DNA from: Niebla homalea
Lineage: Eukaryota > Ascomycota > Lecanoromycetes > Lecanorales > Ramalinaceae
Direction of reading: 5' to 3'
Assembly: GCA_019925105.1 (NCBI GenBank)
Contig: JAHGAU010000021.1
Location: 620,001-684,000, forward strand
Length of the DNA stretch: 64,000 bases
In this document: piece by piece, positions 26,015-40,487 of the stretch
Layout of the letters: every line of letters begins with the position of its first letter
Numbering within the stretch: the stretch's first letter is position 1
The notes under the pieces: generated by a model
Database searches by the model: none
Told to the model about the DNA's origin: nothing
What the model saw: only the letters and a program-made list of their open reading frames with translations
Translations under genes and position numbers: made by a program

Positions 26015-26720
26015 TTAACGTTTTTAAGAATAATATAATATAACGTTTATAATAAAAAAATTAAAATGATAATATTAATATTTAAATTTAAAGAAATTAA
26101 AAATATTAACATTATAATAATATAAGAATTACTATATAACCTATATATATATTTATTTATTAACTTAAAAGAAAGGTTTTACTTAATTTTTAAAAGGGAT
26201 AAAATAATTAAAATATACTTTTTTATAAATAAACGGCTTAACGTAAATAATTAAGATATTATTTATTATAATAAAAACCTTTATATATTCCGTATTATAA
26301 AAAAAAGGGACTTAAAGGGTAACCTTAATATTTATAACGTATATAATCCGCCGCCGGTTAATAAAGAAAAACCTTTTATAATACCGTTATTTAAGGAGGT
26401 CTTAATTACTTTAAGCGAATATATATTGCTTAAAGATTTTAACTTATATTACTATATATAGAATAAAAAAAAGCGTATAATAAATTATATTAAATCAGAT
26501 AATTTATTAATAGTTATTACTTAAATTAACTTTTTATTATTAATATTATAAAAGATTATTATATAAAAGAATTATAAATTTAAAATAATAATTAATTTAA
26601 TTTTTAATACGGAAAAGGTTACCGGCGTAATCGTAATATATAAACTATAAAAAGACTTAAAATATAATTTAAATTATATACCGATATAAATAACCTTAAA
26701 TTAAATCGTTAATACGACTT
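26015..26720 (+). pseudogene. LINE ORF2: AP-endonuclease domain, RIP-inactivated
   Basis: Conceptual reading gives the landmarks of the LINE-type apurinic endonuclease that nicks target DNA. There is an N-terminal LRIIxYNVYN-like strand near 26030. LLKDFNLYY at 26426-26450 stands where the family has GDFNxHH. INLIFNTEKV at 26591-26620 corresponds to the T-IDL-F block. NLNYIPI near 26667-26690 corresponds to the final SDHxPI. The G, D and H residues are replaced as G-to-A or C-to-T changes predict, and stops interrupt the frame. Confidence 0.75.
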
Positions 26721-27354
26721 TATTATTACCGGTAAAGAAGGCGTAAAAGACGGTTAAAGAAATAAAGGTTTATATAAAAGCGAAGGAAATAATAATATAG
26801 TTTATAAATTTCCCTTAATTAAATAATAAAAACCGGATTAATTTCTTTATAAAATAAATAATAAAAATATTAAATAAAGTAATTAATAAAATTATCTTAA
26901 TAATAAAATCCTTTTAAAGAGCTAAAATTTATTAAAATAAAAAATATATAACCGCGATTATAAAGGCGAAAAGGTTAATTAAGTAAACTTTTAAATATAA
27001 AAATTAAGAAATACTTAATTAATTAAGGGTTACTTTAAAAAAAAAAAGAAGATTATTAAGAAGGTTAAGTAAATATACTTTTAGTTTACGGTATATAATT
27101 TAACGGTTTTACTTCGTAATATTTAAAAACTAACGAAGTATAATAAAGAACAGAATAGGAAATTAAAATTTATCCTTAAATTCCCGCCCCTTAAGAAACT
27201 TAATAGTATATTAATTAATACCTTTAACGGTAAAATTGAGGCCTTTAAAAAAGCATTTTTCCCCCTTTATTAGAAATTAATTTAAACGATATTAATAACG
27301 CTATATATCCCGACCCCGTATTAATAAATAAAGTAATAATATAAGATATAATAA

Positions 27355-28140
27355 TTAAAGCGATTAATAAATTAAAGAAAAATAAAGCCTTAAAACCGAA
27401 TAAGATTCCCAATAGATTCTTAATAATAATAATTTTACTATTTAAAAAGGTTTTTATTTATTTTTTTAAATATGTTTTAATATCGGCTACTATTTATATA
27501 AGTTTAAGGAAATAAAAACGATTATACTTAAGAAACTTATTAAGCCGGATTACTTTAAAATAAAGTCTTATAAACCTATTATATTCCTATATACGTTAAA
27601 GAAAACCTTAAAGACGGTAATAGCGAAGATCCTTAGCGATTATATAAAGAATTACGGACTTCTCCCCGATTAATAAATAAAAATAAGGAGAAATTAATTA
27701 ATAGAAATAGCCCTTAAAGGATTAAATAATAACGTATATATAGTATAGGGTTATAAGAAGAAGTATATTGCGAGCCTTCTTTCTCTCGATATTATAAGTA
27801 CCTTCGATAAAGTAAACTATTAAAGGTTATTATATAACTTAAGGAAAAAAAGGATATTATTCTTCTTAATTAAGTAAACGAAAAGTTTTTTAAACGATTA
27901 AGTTATATTAATTAATTTAGGATAAAAAATAAGCTTAATAAAACCTATTATAACGGGGATTCCTTAAAGATTATTTATTTCTTTTATATTATTCTTATTC
28001 TTTAACGGTTTATTAATTAAAAAGCTTATTAAATTAAAATAAAAAATTTAAATTAAAAACTTTATTAATAACGTTTACCTCTTAATTTATAGTATTTTTA
28101 TACGTATAAATTATTTAAAACTAAAATAAACTTATAAAGT
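27355..28140 (+). pseudogene. LINE ORF2: reverse transcriptase domain, RIP-inactivated
   Basis: Non-LTR RT landmarks appear in order. KALKPNKIPNRFL (about 27385-27420) corresponds to the KxPGPDxI block. SLLSLDIISTFDKVNY (27776-27820) is motif A, still with its aspartates. GIPLRLFISFILFLFF (about 27957-28010) corresponds to the GxPQGSPxSP block. FINNVYLL (28061-28083) is motif C, where the catalytic FxDD reads NN. The wording is that of the Tad1/jockey group of fungal LINEs. The changed residues all fit RIP. Confidence 0.8.
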
Positions 28141-28229
28141 CTATTTTTAATAAACGAGAACCTATAAAGCTTAATTCGCGTTATATAAATATAAGTTAAT
28201 CTATATAATTAAATACCCGAAATTATACG

Positions 28230-29250
28230 ATATAATAATTATAATAAACTTAAATAAAGTTACGGTAAAGCTAAATACCAATATTAAAGTCCTTAACCTT
28301 TAAGTAAATAAGAAGTTTAATTAAAAGGATTATATAAAAAAATTTAAAAGAAAATAACTTTATAAAAAAAGGGCCTTATTTATCTTACCGTATTAATATA
28401 AAGAGCTACGTTATAAAAACCCGGATTATTTATTAAGCTATAATAAAGTTAATTATAATATATATTATAGTTATTTAATATATACTTAAGGATACTTTAA
28501 AATATAAAAAGAATTTATTTAAATATTATAAAAAGTCTAAAACCGGTATTTAAAAGTAATTAATAATACCTATAAAGTAATCTTTATCCCGGTATTAAAG
28601 TTTAAGGTTTTTATACCGCCGATTAAAATATTATTAAATTAAATAATCACTTAAGTAAATTAAAGAAAAGTATATATTTAATTACGATAATAAGAAATAA
28701 GCGGATCCGCCAGAATCTTAATAAGTTTTAAGTTAAAAAGAATAAATTAAAGACATTTATCTCCTTTTTTATTAAAATAAAATAGGAATAAACTAAGAAG
28801 GAAATTAACCTTACCGGTATCCCGGAAATTAGCTTAAATGGGTATAAATTCCCGTTAAACGTAAAAAAGGTTAAGATTAAAAGGATTTAAAGAGTAAAGG
28901 CTATAACGATTACTTTATAAACTATAGTAAAGTAAATTAAGCGTTAACGAAGGTATAAAGATTTTATATTTTAAAGTTATTATTATTTAATTCTTAATAA
29001 TAAAGAGATTATTAATAAGTATCTCCGCCGTTATAATATTATAAGGAAAAGTAATAACGTATTAACGATTTAACTCCGGACGGGTAAAAACGGTTTAATT
29101 TACTTCCTATTTATTATATATATTAAGGGTCGGATAAACGTTAAATATAAGTACAGATAAAGGAAATAAAACGTTATATATATCCTTATTTTTTATCCTT
29201 TATTTACGGAAATTAAATTAAAACTTATTATAAAAGTTAATATTTATAAT
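28230..29250 (+). pseudogene. LINE ORF2: C-terminal region with decayed zinc-type motif
   Basis: After the RT comes the 'thumb' region: NPDYLLSYNKVNYN and a VxNRYLKVINNTYKVIFIPVL-like block, where relatives have QN-CLR-I-GAYK-TP. Then come LRTGKNGLIYFL (about 29078-29113) and a YKYRxRKxNVIYILIFYPLF stretch (about 29150-29210). In relatives the last stretch is a C-x-C-G...H...C zinc motif. Here the cysteines read Y. No RNase H domain was recognised. Confidence 0.65.
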
Positions 29251-29903
29251 TATCGTTAAATATTATTTATAAAGCAAAGTATCCGGGTAATTATTAAGTT
29301 TATAATATTTACCGGATTATTATTATAGTTTAACCTTATTATAAAGATAAATAAAATTACCGAAAACCTTACGAAAAAGGCCCGTTATTAATTAAGGAAG
29401 AAAAAGAGAAGCGGAAACCGGTTATATTAATTATATAAACCGGAAAGTATCTTTTATAGCCGTAAAGATATAATAATAAATACTTATTAAAAGTTTTTAA
29501 AAAGTTAATAGCGATAATAATATAAAAGGGATATATATTAAACGCGTAAATATTAATAAAGATATTTAAAGGTATTATATAAGGTTAAAATAATATAAAT
29601 ATATAAAAAAGCGGAAGAATAATAAGCTTAAAGATAACTTTTATAAAGATATAATTATAATATTATAAATTTTCTTAGGGGAGTTAAAATATAAAAAGTA
29701 TATAAATAAATTATTATTTTCTAAACGACCGTTAATATCCTTTACTTTAAAGGATAAAGGATAAAAGCCTAATAAACGTTGGTTTTTCCTTTAACGTTAT
29801 AAGTATCAGGTTTTTACGGTTATTAATAAGGTTAAAAAACCGCGTATTAAAGAACGCCGGAATTAGCTTAACTAGACCCGTAATATAAATCAATCAATCA
29901 ATC

Positions 29904-29914
29904 AAAATATAATA
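29904..29914. repeat. Target-site duplication, right copy
   Basis: AAAATATAATA, matching 24092-24102. The outer LINE resumes right after it with the sequence found at 27349 onward in the nested copy. Confidence 0.8.
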
Positions 29915-32469
29915 ATTAAAGTAATTAATAAATTAAAGAAAAATAAAGCCTTAAAATTAAATAAGATTTTTAATAAATTTTTAATAATAATAATTTTATT
30001 ATTTAAAAAGGTTTTTATTTATTTTTTTTAAGTATATTTTAACGTTAATTATTATTTACGTAAATTTAAAGAAATAAAGATAATTATCCTTAAGAAGCTT
30101 ATTAAGTTAAATTACTTTAAAATAAAGTCTTATGAACTTATTATATTCTTATATACGTTAAAGAAAGCCTTAAAAACGGTAATAATAAAAATCCTTAATA
30201 ATTATATAAAGAATTACGGACTTTTTCTGATTAATAAATAAAAGTAAAAAGAAATCGATTAATAAAAATAACCCTTAAAGGATTAATTAACGGTATATAT
30301 ATAATATAAAGTTACGGGAAAAAGTATATTATAAGTTTTCTTTTTTTCAATATTATAAATACTTTTAATAAAGTAAATTATTAAAGGTTATTATATAATT
30401 TAAAAAAGAAAAAAATATTATCCTTCTTAATTAAATAAATAAAGAATTTCTTAAGCAACCAAATTATATTAATTAATTTAAAATAAAAAATAAACTTAAT
30501 AAAGCCCGCTATAATAAGGATTCCTTAAAGATTATTTATTTCCTTTATATTATTTTTATTTTTTAACGATTTATTAATCGAAAAGTTTATTAAGTTAAAA
30601 TAGAAAATTTAAGTTAAAAACTTTATTAATAACGTTTATTTTTTAACTTATAATATTTTTATATATATAAATTATTTAGAATTAAAATAAATTTATAAAG
30701 TTTATTTTTAATAAGTAAAAATTTACGGGATTTAATTTACATTATATAAGTATAAGCTTATTTATATAATTAAAAATTTAAAATTATATAATATAATAAC
30801 TATAATAAACTTAAATATATTTATAATAAAGCCGGATATTAATATTAAAATCTTTAACTTTTAAATAAATAAGAAGCTTAATTAAAAAAATTATATAAAA
30901 AAATTTTAAAAAAATAACTTTATAAAAAAAAAAAACTTTATTTATTTTACCGTATTAATATAAAAACTATATTATAAAAAATCCGGACTATTTATTAAGT
31001 TATAATAAAGTTAGTTATAATATATATTATAATTATTTAATATATATTTAAAAATACTCCGGGATATAAAAAGAGCTTATTTAAATATTATAGAAAGTTT
31101 AAAACCGGTATTTAAGAGTAATTAACGGTACCTATAAAGTAATTTTTATTCCGGTATTAAAGTTTAAGATTTTTATACCGTTAATTAAAGTCTTATTAAA
31201 TTAAATAATTACTTAAATAAAATCAAAGAAAAATATATACTTAATTACGTTAATAAGAAATAAACGGATTTATTAAAATCTTAATAAATTTTAAATTAAA
31301 AAGAATAAATTAAAAATATTTATTTCTTTTTTTATTAAAATAAAATAAAAATAAATTAAAAAGAAAATTAACTTTATTAATATCCCGGAAGTTAATTTAA
31401 GCGGATATAAATTCCCGTTAAACGTAAAAAAAACTAAAATTAAGGGGATTTAAAGAATAAAAATTATAATAATTACTTTATAAATTATATTAAAGTAAAT
31501 TAAACGTTAATAAAAATATAAGGACTTTATATTGTAAAGTTATTATTATTTAACTTTTAATAATAAAAAGATTATTAATAAATATTTTTACCGTTATAAT
31601 ATTATAAAAAAGGGTAATAATATATTAATAATTTAACTTTAAATAAATAAAAACGGTTTAATTTACTTCTTATTTATTATATATATTGGGGGTTAAATAA
31701 ATGCCGGATATAAATACGGATAAAAAAAGTAAAACGTTATATATATCCTTATTTCTTATTCTTTATTTATAGAAATTAAGTTAAAATTTATTATAAAAAT
31801 TAATATTTATAATTATTATTAAATATTATTTATAAAGTAAAGTATCTAGATAACTGTTAAATTTATAATATTTATCGGATTATTATTATAATTTAATTTC
31901 GTTATAAAGATAAATAAAGTTATTAAAAACCTTACGGAGAAAACCCGTTATTAATTAAAAAAAAAAAGAAAAGCGGAAATTAATTATATTAATTATATAA
32001 ACCGGAAAGTATTCTTTATAACCGTAAGGATATAATAATAAATACTTATTAAAAGTCCTTAAAAGAGTTAATAATAATAATAATATAAAAAAAATATATA
32101 TTAAATACGTAAATATTAATAAGGATATTTAAAGGTATTATATAAAATTAAAGTAATATAAATATATAAAAAAAATAAAAAAAATAATAAGCTTAAAAAT
32201 AACCCTTATAAGGATACGGTTATAATATTATAGATTTTCTTAAGGGAGTTAAAATATAAAGAGTATATAAATAAATTATTACTTTTTAAACGGCCGTTAA
32301 TATCTTTTATTTTAAAGGATAAAAGGTAAAAGCTTAATAAACGCCGGTTTTTACTTTAACGTTATAAGTATCAGGTTTTTACGGTTATTAATAAGGTTAA
32401 AAAGCCACATATTAAGGAACGCCGGAATTAGCTTAGCTAGACCCGTAATATAAATCAATTAATCAATTA
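29915..32469 (+). mobile_element. LINE subfamily A, 3' half of the split copy
   Basis: Continues the element begun at 20873: RT (about 29920-30680), C-terminal region, 3' UTR, and a TCAA-type tail at 32453-32469 that is already partly mutated (TCAATTAATCAATTAA). Joining its two parts gives about 5.78 kb, the normal full length. The RT motif C at about 30620-30645 again reads FINNVYFL. Confidence 0.9.
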
Positions 32470-32481
32470 ATATATCCCTTA
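32470..32481. repeat. Target-site duplication, right copy
   Basis: ATATATCCCTTA, matching 20861-20872. Confidence 0.9.
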
Positions 32482-35400
32482 ATCCCGATACCGATCGTAA
32501 GTTTAATATAAGAAATCGTATATATTTTATAATTAATTATAATTTATAATTAACTTAATAACTATAACCTTAATAAGTATTTCTTATTATATTTTCTACT
32601 TTTAATACTCGTTTATTATTATTATAGCTTATTCTTAAATTTCGATTATTTAAATCCGCTATTTATTTACTTTAATAATCCCCGTTTAATCGTTATTTAC
32701 TATTTTTATTTACTTAATTAATTTAGTTATTTATATTATTTACTTTTCGCTTATTAATTTAGGTAACTTTTTCGGTTTAAGTAATCCTTTTATTAATACG
32801 TTAATCTTGCCTTACCGGAATTATAGGATTATTTTAGTCGTACGAGCCCGTTTAATATAATAAAGTTTATATAAAATATAATCCGTCCTTTTTAGGGATT
32901 AATTCTTTAACCGAGTTTCATAAATGGTCGCTTAAGAAAAGGTAATATTATTTATTTAATTTAAACTTAATTAAGGATATCTTTAATTTAAGTTTTATTA
33001 ACTTTAATTTTAATAAGTTATTTCTCCCTTTTATATATAGAATAATTATTAATTATCTCCGTTTAAATAATAAGTTTATCCGGGTTTTTTTATTAACTCC
33101 TTTTTTTCCTGGGTCCGTTATTTATATTATACGCGTATAGTAGCCTTTACCCGTATTTCTATAAGTATTCCTCCCTTAATAAGCTTTTCCCTTTATTTTA
33201 TCCCCGTATATATAATAGTTTTTAAAGTCCTTAACTTAAATACAATTCCTTAATTATTCTCGTCTAAAGTTACTTCCGCGGATAATATAATTATACTTTA
33301 AAGAAAAGTTTATGTTTTTTCACGACTTTATATCGTTAACCTTAATGGACCCTATATTCCGGATTATTCTTAAGTTTATTATATTTAGTTTATATTACTT
33401 AACTTTAACTTTAAACCGTAGTTATTATAAGTATTATTATAATTTTAATTTTAATATATATTTTATTAAAAGGGTACGTATATAATTATTTTTAAATTAA
33501 AGCTTTAATTAGTCTTTAAGTTATTCTATAAGTTTTTTCAGTTATATTACCGGACTTATCCGTTAAGTTGTCTCCTTAATAACTGGTTATTTTCGTCCTA
33601 GGTTACGTCTTTATATATATATTAATTTTCCTACTCTGCTTCCGCCCCCGCTTTTAAGGTAAGATAATTAATATAATCTTATACCCCGTAATTACCGTAA
33701 TAAAAGTTAATTTTAAATTTAATTACCTATTTTAAGGGCGTAATTAAGGTTTCGGCCACCCGTTATTTAAAATAGTTTTTATATTTATATTAATAATATA
33801 TTTTACTTATATTCTTAATATAATATTTATAATAAGTTTAATATTTAAATTTATAATTTATAAAAGAAATATCCTTTTAAATAAATTTTTTAATATATAA
33901 CCTTAATATTTAATTATACCTTTACTTATATATTGCTTTTAATACGTTTTTTCCTTCTTTTTAAGGAAATATTTTTAATTATAAATAATTATTATAACTT
34001 TTTATAATTTTATTATTTTATAATTTATAATATAATAAATAAAAGACTATAAATAAAAGGTTAAGGGCTTAATATCTTTTATTTATACTTATTTTTTCTG
34101 AATTTTTATTATATTCCTGTTTTTTTTCTTTTTTTAATTTTTCGTTTTTAACGGTATTTACTGGAGTAACTATTTATTCCTTTTTTCCTTCCCCTTTTTT
34201 TTTGATTTTTAAATTTATATTTTTTGGGGATTTCTGATATATTAAAGTATAAAAGTAAATAAAATAAAAATATAATAGGAAACGGCGTTATATTACTTAT
34301 ATATATTTTTTCCCTTTAAATTATATTATTTATAATTAGAACGGTTTCTAGAGGATTAAGGTATTTTCCGTTTACGTTTACCGGATTTTAATTTTTTTTA
34401 TTATTTTTAATTCTAACTTATCGGAAGGTTTAAAATACTTAATACGTAATATAAATATTTTAAGATAATCCCTATAAAATAAGTTAAATATAAGAATTTT
34501 TTATTTTTTTTTAAATATATAAAGCTTTATATTTTCTTATAAAACCCTTAATAATAAATAATCCGATTTAACGGGGTTTAAGTTTTTTAAGATTAAGGGT
34601 AAAGGCTTATTATATAATTAATTGCTTTTCCTTTAACGGGTTTTAATTTTATACTCCTTTATTATAGCGTTTTTTTATCGGTTTTTTATTACGTTTAACT
34701 TTTTTTATAACTTTTTCTTAATATTTACCCGGTTTATTATAAATCTTTAGATAACTTTATATATATTGCTTTTTTAAAAACGATATTATCCTTTTTATAA
34801 TACGTATTTTAATTCTTAATTTAATTACGTTCTATTTATATATTATATCCGGCTTAACCTTAAAAAGGATATTAATAAAAACGTACTTTAAATATTTAAT
34901 ATATTTTAAGTTAATATCTAATATTATTAATCTTTTTTATTTATATTTAATTATACTTTTATTAAGTTTACGTTTTCCTTATTATATTTTATTAAATTTA
35001 ATTATTAAATTTTATTATATTTATTACTTTATACGCTATATTTAATATAAAGATAAATTGGATATTATATAATCGGAAGAAACTTCCTATCTTTTTATTT
35101 ATAAATACCTTCCCGATATCTATATATATTGTAACGGGTTTTAAGTAATAATTTATATATTCTTTTAATATAATAATTATATCCTTTATTTTAGTTAATA
35201 CGGTATAAAATAATTATATAAATCATAAGAAATAATTTATTATATTAAAAATATATTAAAGATTATTTTATATTTATTTAAAAAGGTTAATAAAGTCCGT
35301 TTTAAATAAATTAAAAAATATTTTTACCTTAATTAAACTTAATAAAACTATATAACTTCTATATACTTACTTTATATAAATTAAATATCCTTATACGTAT

Positions 35401-38400
35401 TTTATAATATTTTTCATTATATCTGGTTATTAATAATAATATTATAATTTCTTTAGTATAATTTTTAATAAGAAGTATCCCGCGTTATTATAAACTTCTT
35501 TAAGTACTTATACTATCTTTTCTTTTATTAAATATACCGTTTAACGTTTCCCGTATCGGTAAAATAACTTATTAATAATTGAATTAAATCTATAATTTAT
35601 AAGTTATTTATTAAATTTAATTTATTAAACTATATCTTTCTTTTTTAACTTTACCTTTATTTTAAGGTATTTAATAATATTAATATATTAATTATTATTT
35701 TTATAATAAAATAATTCCTTAAATTTTAGTATTTTTATAGGCTTATAATCGATTTATATACGTTTTATTTTATAATTATTATTTAATTTTATATTATATA
35801 TCCTTACTAGCTTATTATTAATTATCTTTTATAATTATAATTCTTTTATATTTACTTTTTTTTTTTATTTACGCTTTTTTCTATTGACTTTCCTTTTATA
35901 TTTTAAGTTAATTAACTTTTTAGTTATTATATTATAATTCATATATTATTATAAACGTTAATTCTATTTTTCCTCGCTTTCTTAAAAAGCTCCTTTAATA
36001 TAACGCGATATCTTTTTTTTATTACTTTTCTAAAATTATATTATATTATTCTTATTTTTCTATACCTTAAAGGCTATTTTCTTTATTACCTTATTAAGTA
36101 CGTAATTTAAATTATTAAATAATACCCTTAATAGTTTATTTATAACTTTATTAATTTTTCTTTTAATATATTTAATTTTAATATATAGCCTTCTTAACTT
36201 ACTTATTTACTTTATAAAGATATCTTTATAATATTTTATATTTATAAACCTTATAAATAACTTATAATTTATATATATAATTAAAATTTCATTTATATTT
36301 ATTATATAAAAGAACTTTTCCTTAAACGTAATAATCGTTATTAATTTTTATTTATAAATATTATAATTACGTTCTATTTTATTTATTATATATAAATTAT
36401 AAATAAGTAAAATAATATAATTATCCTGGATTTAAATAATATAATATCTGGCTCCGTATCTTAAAGCGTTAATATATATATAAACCAATGTTTTTAAGTT
36501 TTATTTAAATAAAGCTTTAACCCCCGTTATTATATTTTATATAAGTTAAAATAATATATTTTTTAACTTTTTTTATCTTTATTTTATATTTTTAATTAAG
36601 TATATAAATAAATAAGTTATCTTTATAAAGCCTTTAATTTATTTTTTTATTATATTAATAATACTTAAAAATCCTTTAACGTTTCTTATATTTTAAGGTA
36701 TAAGTTAATTAAGTATTTTTTTATACTTTTTAAATTTAATTTATATATATCTTTTTACTTTATAATCTTCTTTAAGTATTTTAATTTTTATTATATTAAT
36801 TTTTAATTTATTAAATAATAGCTTTAACTTTAATTATAGAATTAAAAAAAGAAATAATTTTTTAAAAAATAAATTACTTTTTTTATATCTTATATATTTT
36901 AAAAATATTATTAAGGTAAAAAATTAAGTTAATAAAATTATATTTCTTTTTAAGAATAAAGAAAAATAACTTTAAATTTAATTTAAAAATAACTTTTAAT
37001 ATAATACTTATAAGTTTAATAAAAACGAATGAAAATATATATATTCTTTAAGGTATTTTTATAGGTTATAATTATTTAATACTTAATACGTTAAAAATAA
37101 GATAATATTAATTATTAAAATATACTTTTATAACTTAATATTTATACTTTATATCCGTTTAAAAGAAAGTTTTATATAATAGAATTCTTAGTAAATTATA
37201 TATTCTTTTTATTAACTTTATATAAAACGTAAGTAATACTTTATATATAAAGTAATAATTAAATATAAGTCGTAATTTAGCTTTATCTTCTTTCTTTATA
37301 AGTACGGGGAGTATATTTTATATACTTATTTATTTATTTATTTATATATATTTCTTATATATACTTAACTTAATTCCTTATTATATAATCGTTTTAAGTT
37401 ATTACTCCTTATTATTTAATAGCCTTTTAATAGTAACTTTATATAACTTAATTTTTAATTTTAATATTACTTTATATAAGAGTAAATCCGTTACGGAAAT
37501 CTTATATAATTCTTTTATATTTATATTTTTATACGTTTATAGTACTTAAAGTATTTTAAATTATACTTAATTATTTAAGATAATATCCCTTAATATAATA
37601 CCTTCTTTTTTTATTTATACTTATAGCTTTTTATATAACTTTAAAGTATTAATCTTTCTTCTTATTACTTTTTTATTTATTAAGAATATAATTTATAATT
37701 CTTATTATTTTTATTTCTTATTTACTTTATTTTCTTTTTTATATTATTATAATATATAGTTTTCTTTTTTTTATTATTAACTTTTTTAAGTTATTTATTA
37801 TTTTCTTAATATATATAATCGTCCGTTTTTACTATTATAAGTATTATTAACTTAATTAATATCGTTTTTTCTTTATATATTATATATTTTTTATATTATT
37901 TAACGTTATTTTATATAATTAATAATAACTTTAAGTATTATATTATTTTTTATTTATCTTATTAAGTATTAAGTTTATAAATTTAATTATTTTCCGCTTT
38001 TATTTAATAAACTATTATTAATATAAGATAAAACTTATTTTTAATTTTAAATTATTAATTAAATTATTTATTGCCTCTTTTTTAACTCCCGTATTATCTC
38101 CTTAATGTTTCCGAGCTTCTTTATTATCTTTTAAGTACTTTTTTTTTATCGTTTTATCCCTTCTAATTCTTTTAAACCTTTATTTAATTATTCTTATTTA
38201 CTTCTTATTTAACTTATTTCTTTTGCCCCGTCTTAATATTCTAACTTATTTTTAATTTTCCTTTATTTATTCCGACCGTTTTTTATATATTCTTTTTTCT
38301 TTTTAAATATATAAATATACCCTTTTTTTTTCTTATTAATTAATCGTTAAAATATACGCTTTTAAAGTTAAATTTACTCTTTAAACTTCTTCTTTTCTTA

Positions 38401-39300
38401 TAGTTTATTAATTTTAATTATTTTTTTTTTTTTTTAATTTAATTTTTAAGCTTTTTTTATTATTCTTATACTTAAATAAGTTTAACTTAATTTTTTCTTT
38501 TAATATTATTACGTTTTTATAATATAGCTTTTTATATATTAACTTTTAACGTATTTTATTTAACGGACGTATTTAAGATTTAAGCAATTAAATATCTTTT
38601 TTATAAATAATATCCTTAATCTTTAATATCTTTATTTAAATCTTAAAGTTAACCGTAATTAATGTTAATTATAAGAATTTTAATAAGATATTATAATTTA
38701 AATTATTTTTTAATATTATAAATATTTATACCGATTTAATTATTCTTACGATTTAAATATTAAATATAACTTATATATAAAGTAATATATAGTTTTTATT
38801 TATTATTAATATATTTAAGTAATTAACTTTAAATAATTTTAAAGGTTTTTCTTTTATTTATAATTCTTTTATTATACTTAAGTTAATTATAATAATATCC
38901 AATCCTTAATTAACTTTTATATTAAGTAACTTATTTGTTTATTCCGGTTAATAAATAATTATTATTTTAATAAAGTATATTTACTTATTTTTATTAAGTA
39001 TAATTTTAAGGTTTTATCTTAAGTTTACGATTATAATATTATTAATCTTAAGTCGTTTATTTTAAATCGTCTTTTATATCTTTTTTTCCGTTATTCTTAA
39101 GAACTTCCTTAATAATTATAATCTTCTTATAACGTATATAATTAAAGTTTAATATATTCTTTATAAATTAACTTATTTTTTTTAAAAAATATAATAATAA
39201 TTATATTAAATATATTATAAAAAGTACAATATTATTAATTAATAAAATTTATTTAATATTTAAGGCTTATTCCCTTAATAATTTAATAATTTATTAAAGT
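32482..39300 (-). mobile_element. Degraded Ty1/Copia-like element, minus strand (extent approximate)
   Basis: AT-rich DNA without intact frames. The only firm landmark is a Copia integrase-core segment on the minus strand at 35026-35130. By the Copia gene order (gag, protease, integrase, RT, RNase H), gag would lie at higher and RT at lower coordinates, but neither could be read reliably. A lysine-rich, low-complexity minus-strand stretch at about 34060-34400 would suit the integrase/RT linker. Patches at 32750-33660 retain some CpG-rich words but no motif. LTRs were not found. Extent is inferred. Confidence 0.5.
35026..35130 (-). pseudogene. Copia integrase core fragment
   Basis: Read downward from about 35130, the minus strand gives IYIDIGKVFINKKIGSFF followed by RLYNIQFIFILNIAYK. 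This matches the second catalytic block of Copia-type integrases, D-x-G-x-EF followed about 15 residues later by the Q-x-x-T-x-PY block. The glutamate position reads V and the final P/Y block is altered. The surrounding frame is closed by stops. Confidence 0.6.
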
Positions 39301-40487
39301 TCTTTTTTCCTTTTAATCTTCGTTTTTCTTTTGGCTTCCTTTTTATTTATTCCTTAATTTATATAAATTTAAAGTTTTTTTTTTTAAAATTATTATCTTT
39401 AATTCGTTATTACTTTGCGGCTATATTTATTATTATGTCCACTTTATAATTAATATCCTTATTAAAGGGGTATCTTTCCTTTATAATAATAACTTTATAA
39501 TTAAAGCTATTAATAATTCTTTTATTATTAACCTTATTAAGGATTTTTCCTTCCTTTTATATAGTTAAAATAATAATTATTACGTTTATTAATACGTTTA
39601 ATTAATCGTTAAGCGGTACGGTTATAAATAATAATAATAATTAATAATCCGTATCGTAACGCTTATTCTTATAATCTTAATTTCTCTTTTATATATATCT
39701 TTTTTTTATTAAAGCTTACGTTATTTCCGTTATATTTTTATTTATAATTTATATATTCTTCCGTTAAGAATATATTATAATATTTATAGTAAATAAAATA
39801 TAATTTTATATTGAATAACTTAAAGCTATTAATATAAAGATTTTTAAATTTAATTAAATTAAATAATCTTAAAGTAAATTAATTATTTTTTTTAATATTT
39901 TAATTAATATATAAATTTTATTAATAATTTTACGGCCTTTAATTCGTATTTTCCGCTTAATTATTAATATTTTATTAAGATAAATTTTAAAGTCGGTTTT
40001 AATACTTAAATCATTAAAATAATATTATTTATAACAATTATATTAACGCTATTTATATTATTAAAACGTTTTAAAGTTTTTTATCTATATAATTCTAAGG
40101 GTATTTAATTTATTATATTCTTTTTACTTATAGTATTTATATAATTCCGTTATAATTAATATATATTAAATTTATTTTTAATATAGTTTTTTGGAGGTCT
40201 CCGTTTATATAACTTAGTTAATTTATAAATATTTAAACTTTAAGATTTACCTTTTTATCCTTTTTTTCCTTTTTAAGCTCCTATTTCTTTTTTATTCCTT
40301 CCGTAACCTATTTTATCTTAAAGTATACTTTATAAAGATTAAGCTTTTTATATACGTTTTTTATTAAATATTTACGGAGCTTTATATCCGTTAAATTATT
40401 CTTAAAACGATTAATTATATCTTTTAATATATATTTAATTATTTTATTTATCGTATTTTCCGGTTTTCCGGGTTTAATATTTTTTCT
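39301..40487. other. Degraded AT-rich stretch, unassigned
   Basis: No gene or motif could be supported. It contains scattered CpG-rich words and may be the gag end or LTR side of the neighbouring Copia-like element. Confidence 0.35.

Larger units (their letters stand above)
24103..29903 (+). mobile_element. Full-length LINE subfamily A, nested in another A copy
   Basis: Complete element of about 5.80 kb inserted into a sister copy of the same subfamily in the same orientation. The leader is 18 nt, with the start codon at 24121. Domain order is ORF1, AP endonuclease, RT, C-terminal zinc-type region, 3' UTR, and a TCAA tail at 29889-29903. It is the best copy for describing the family because its RT and endonuclease motifs remain visible despite the stops. 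The self-nesting shows that the family transposed more than once before or between RIP cycles. Confidence 0.92.

Noticed and set aside
39420..39470. Zinc-knuckle-like SGHNNKYSRK on the minus strand
   Set aside because: The preceding positions cannot be derived from cysteine codons by RIP-type changes, so it is not supported as a gag zinc finger.
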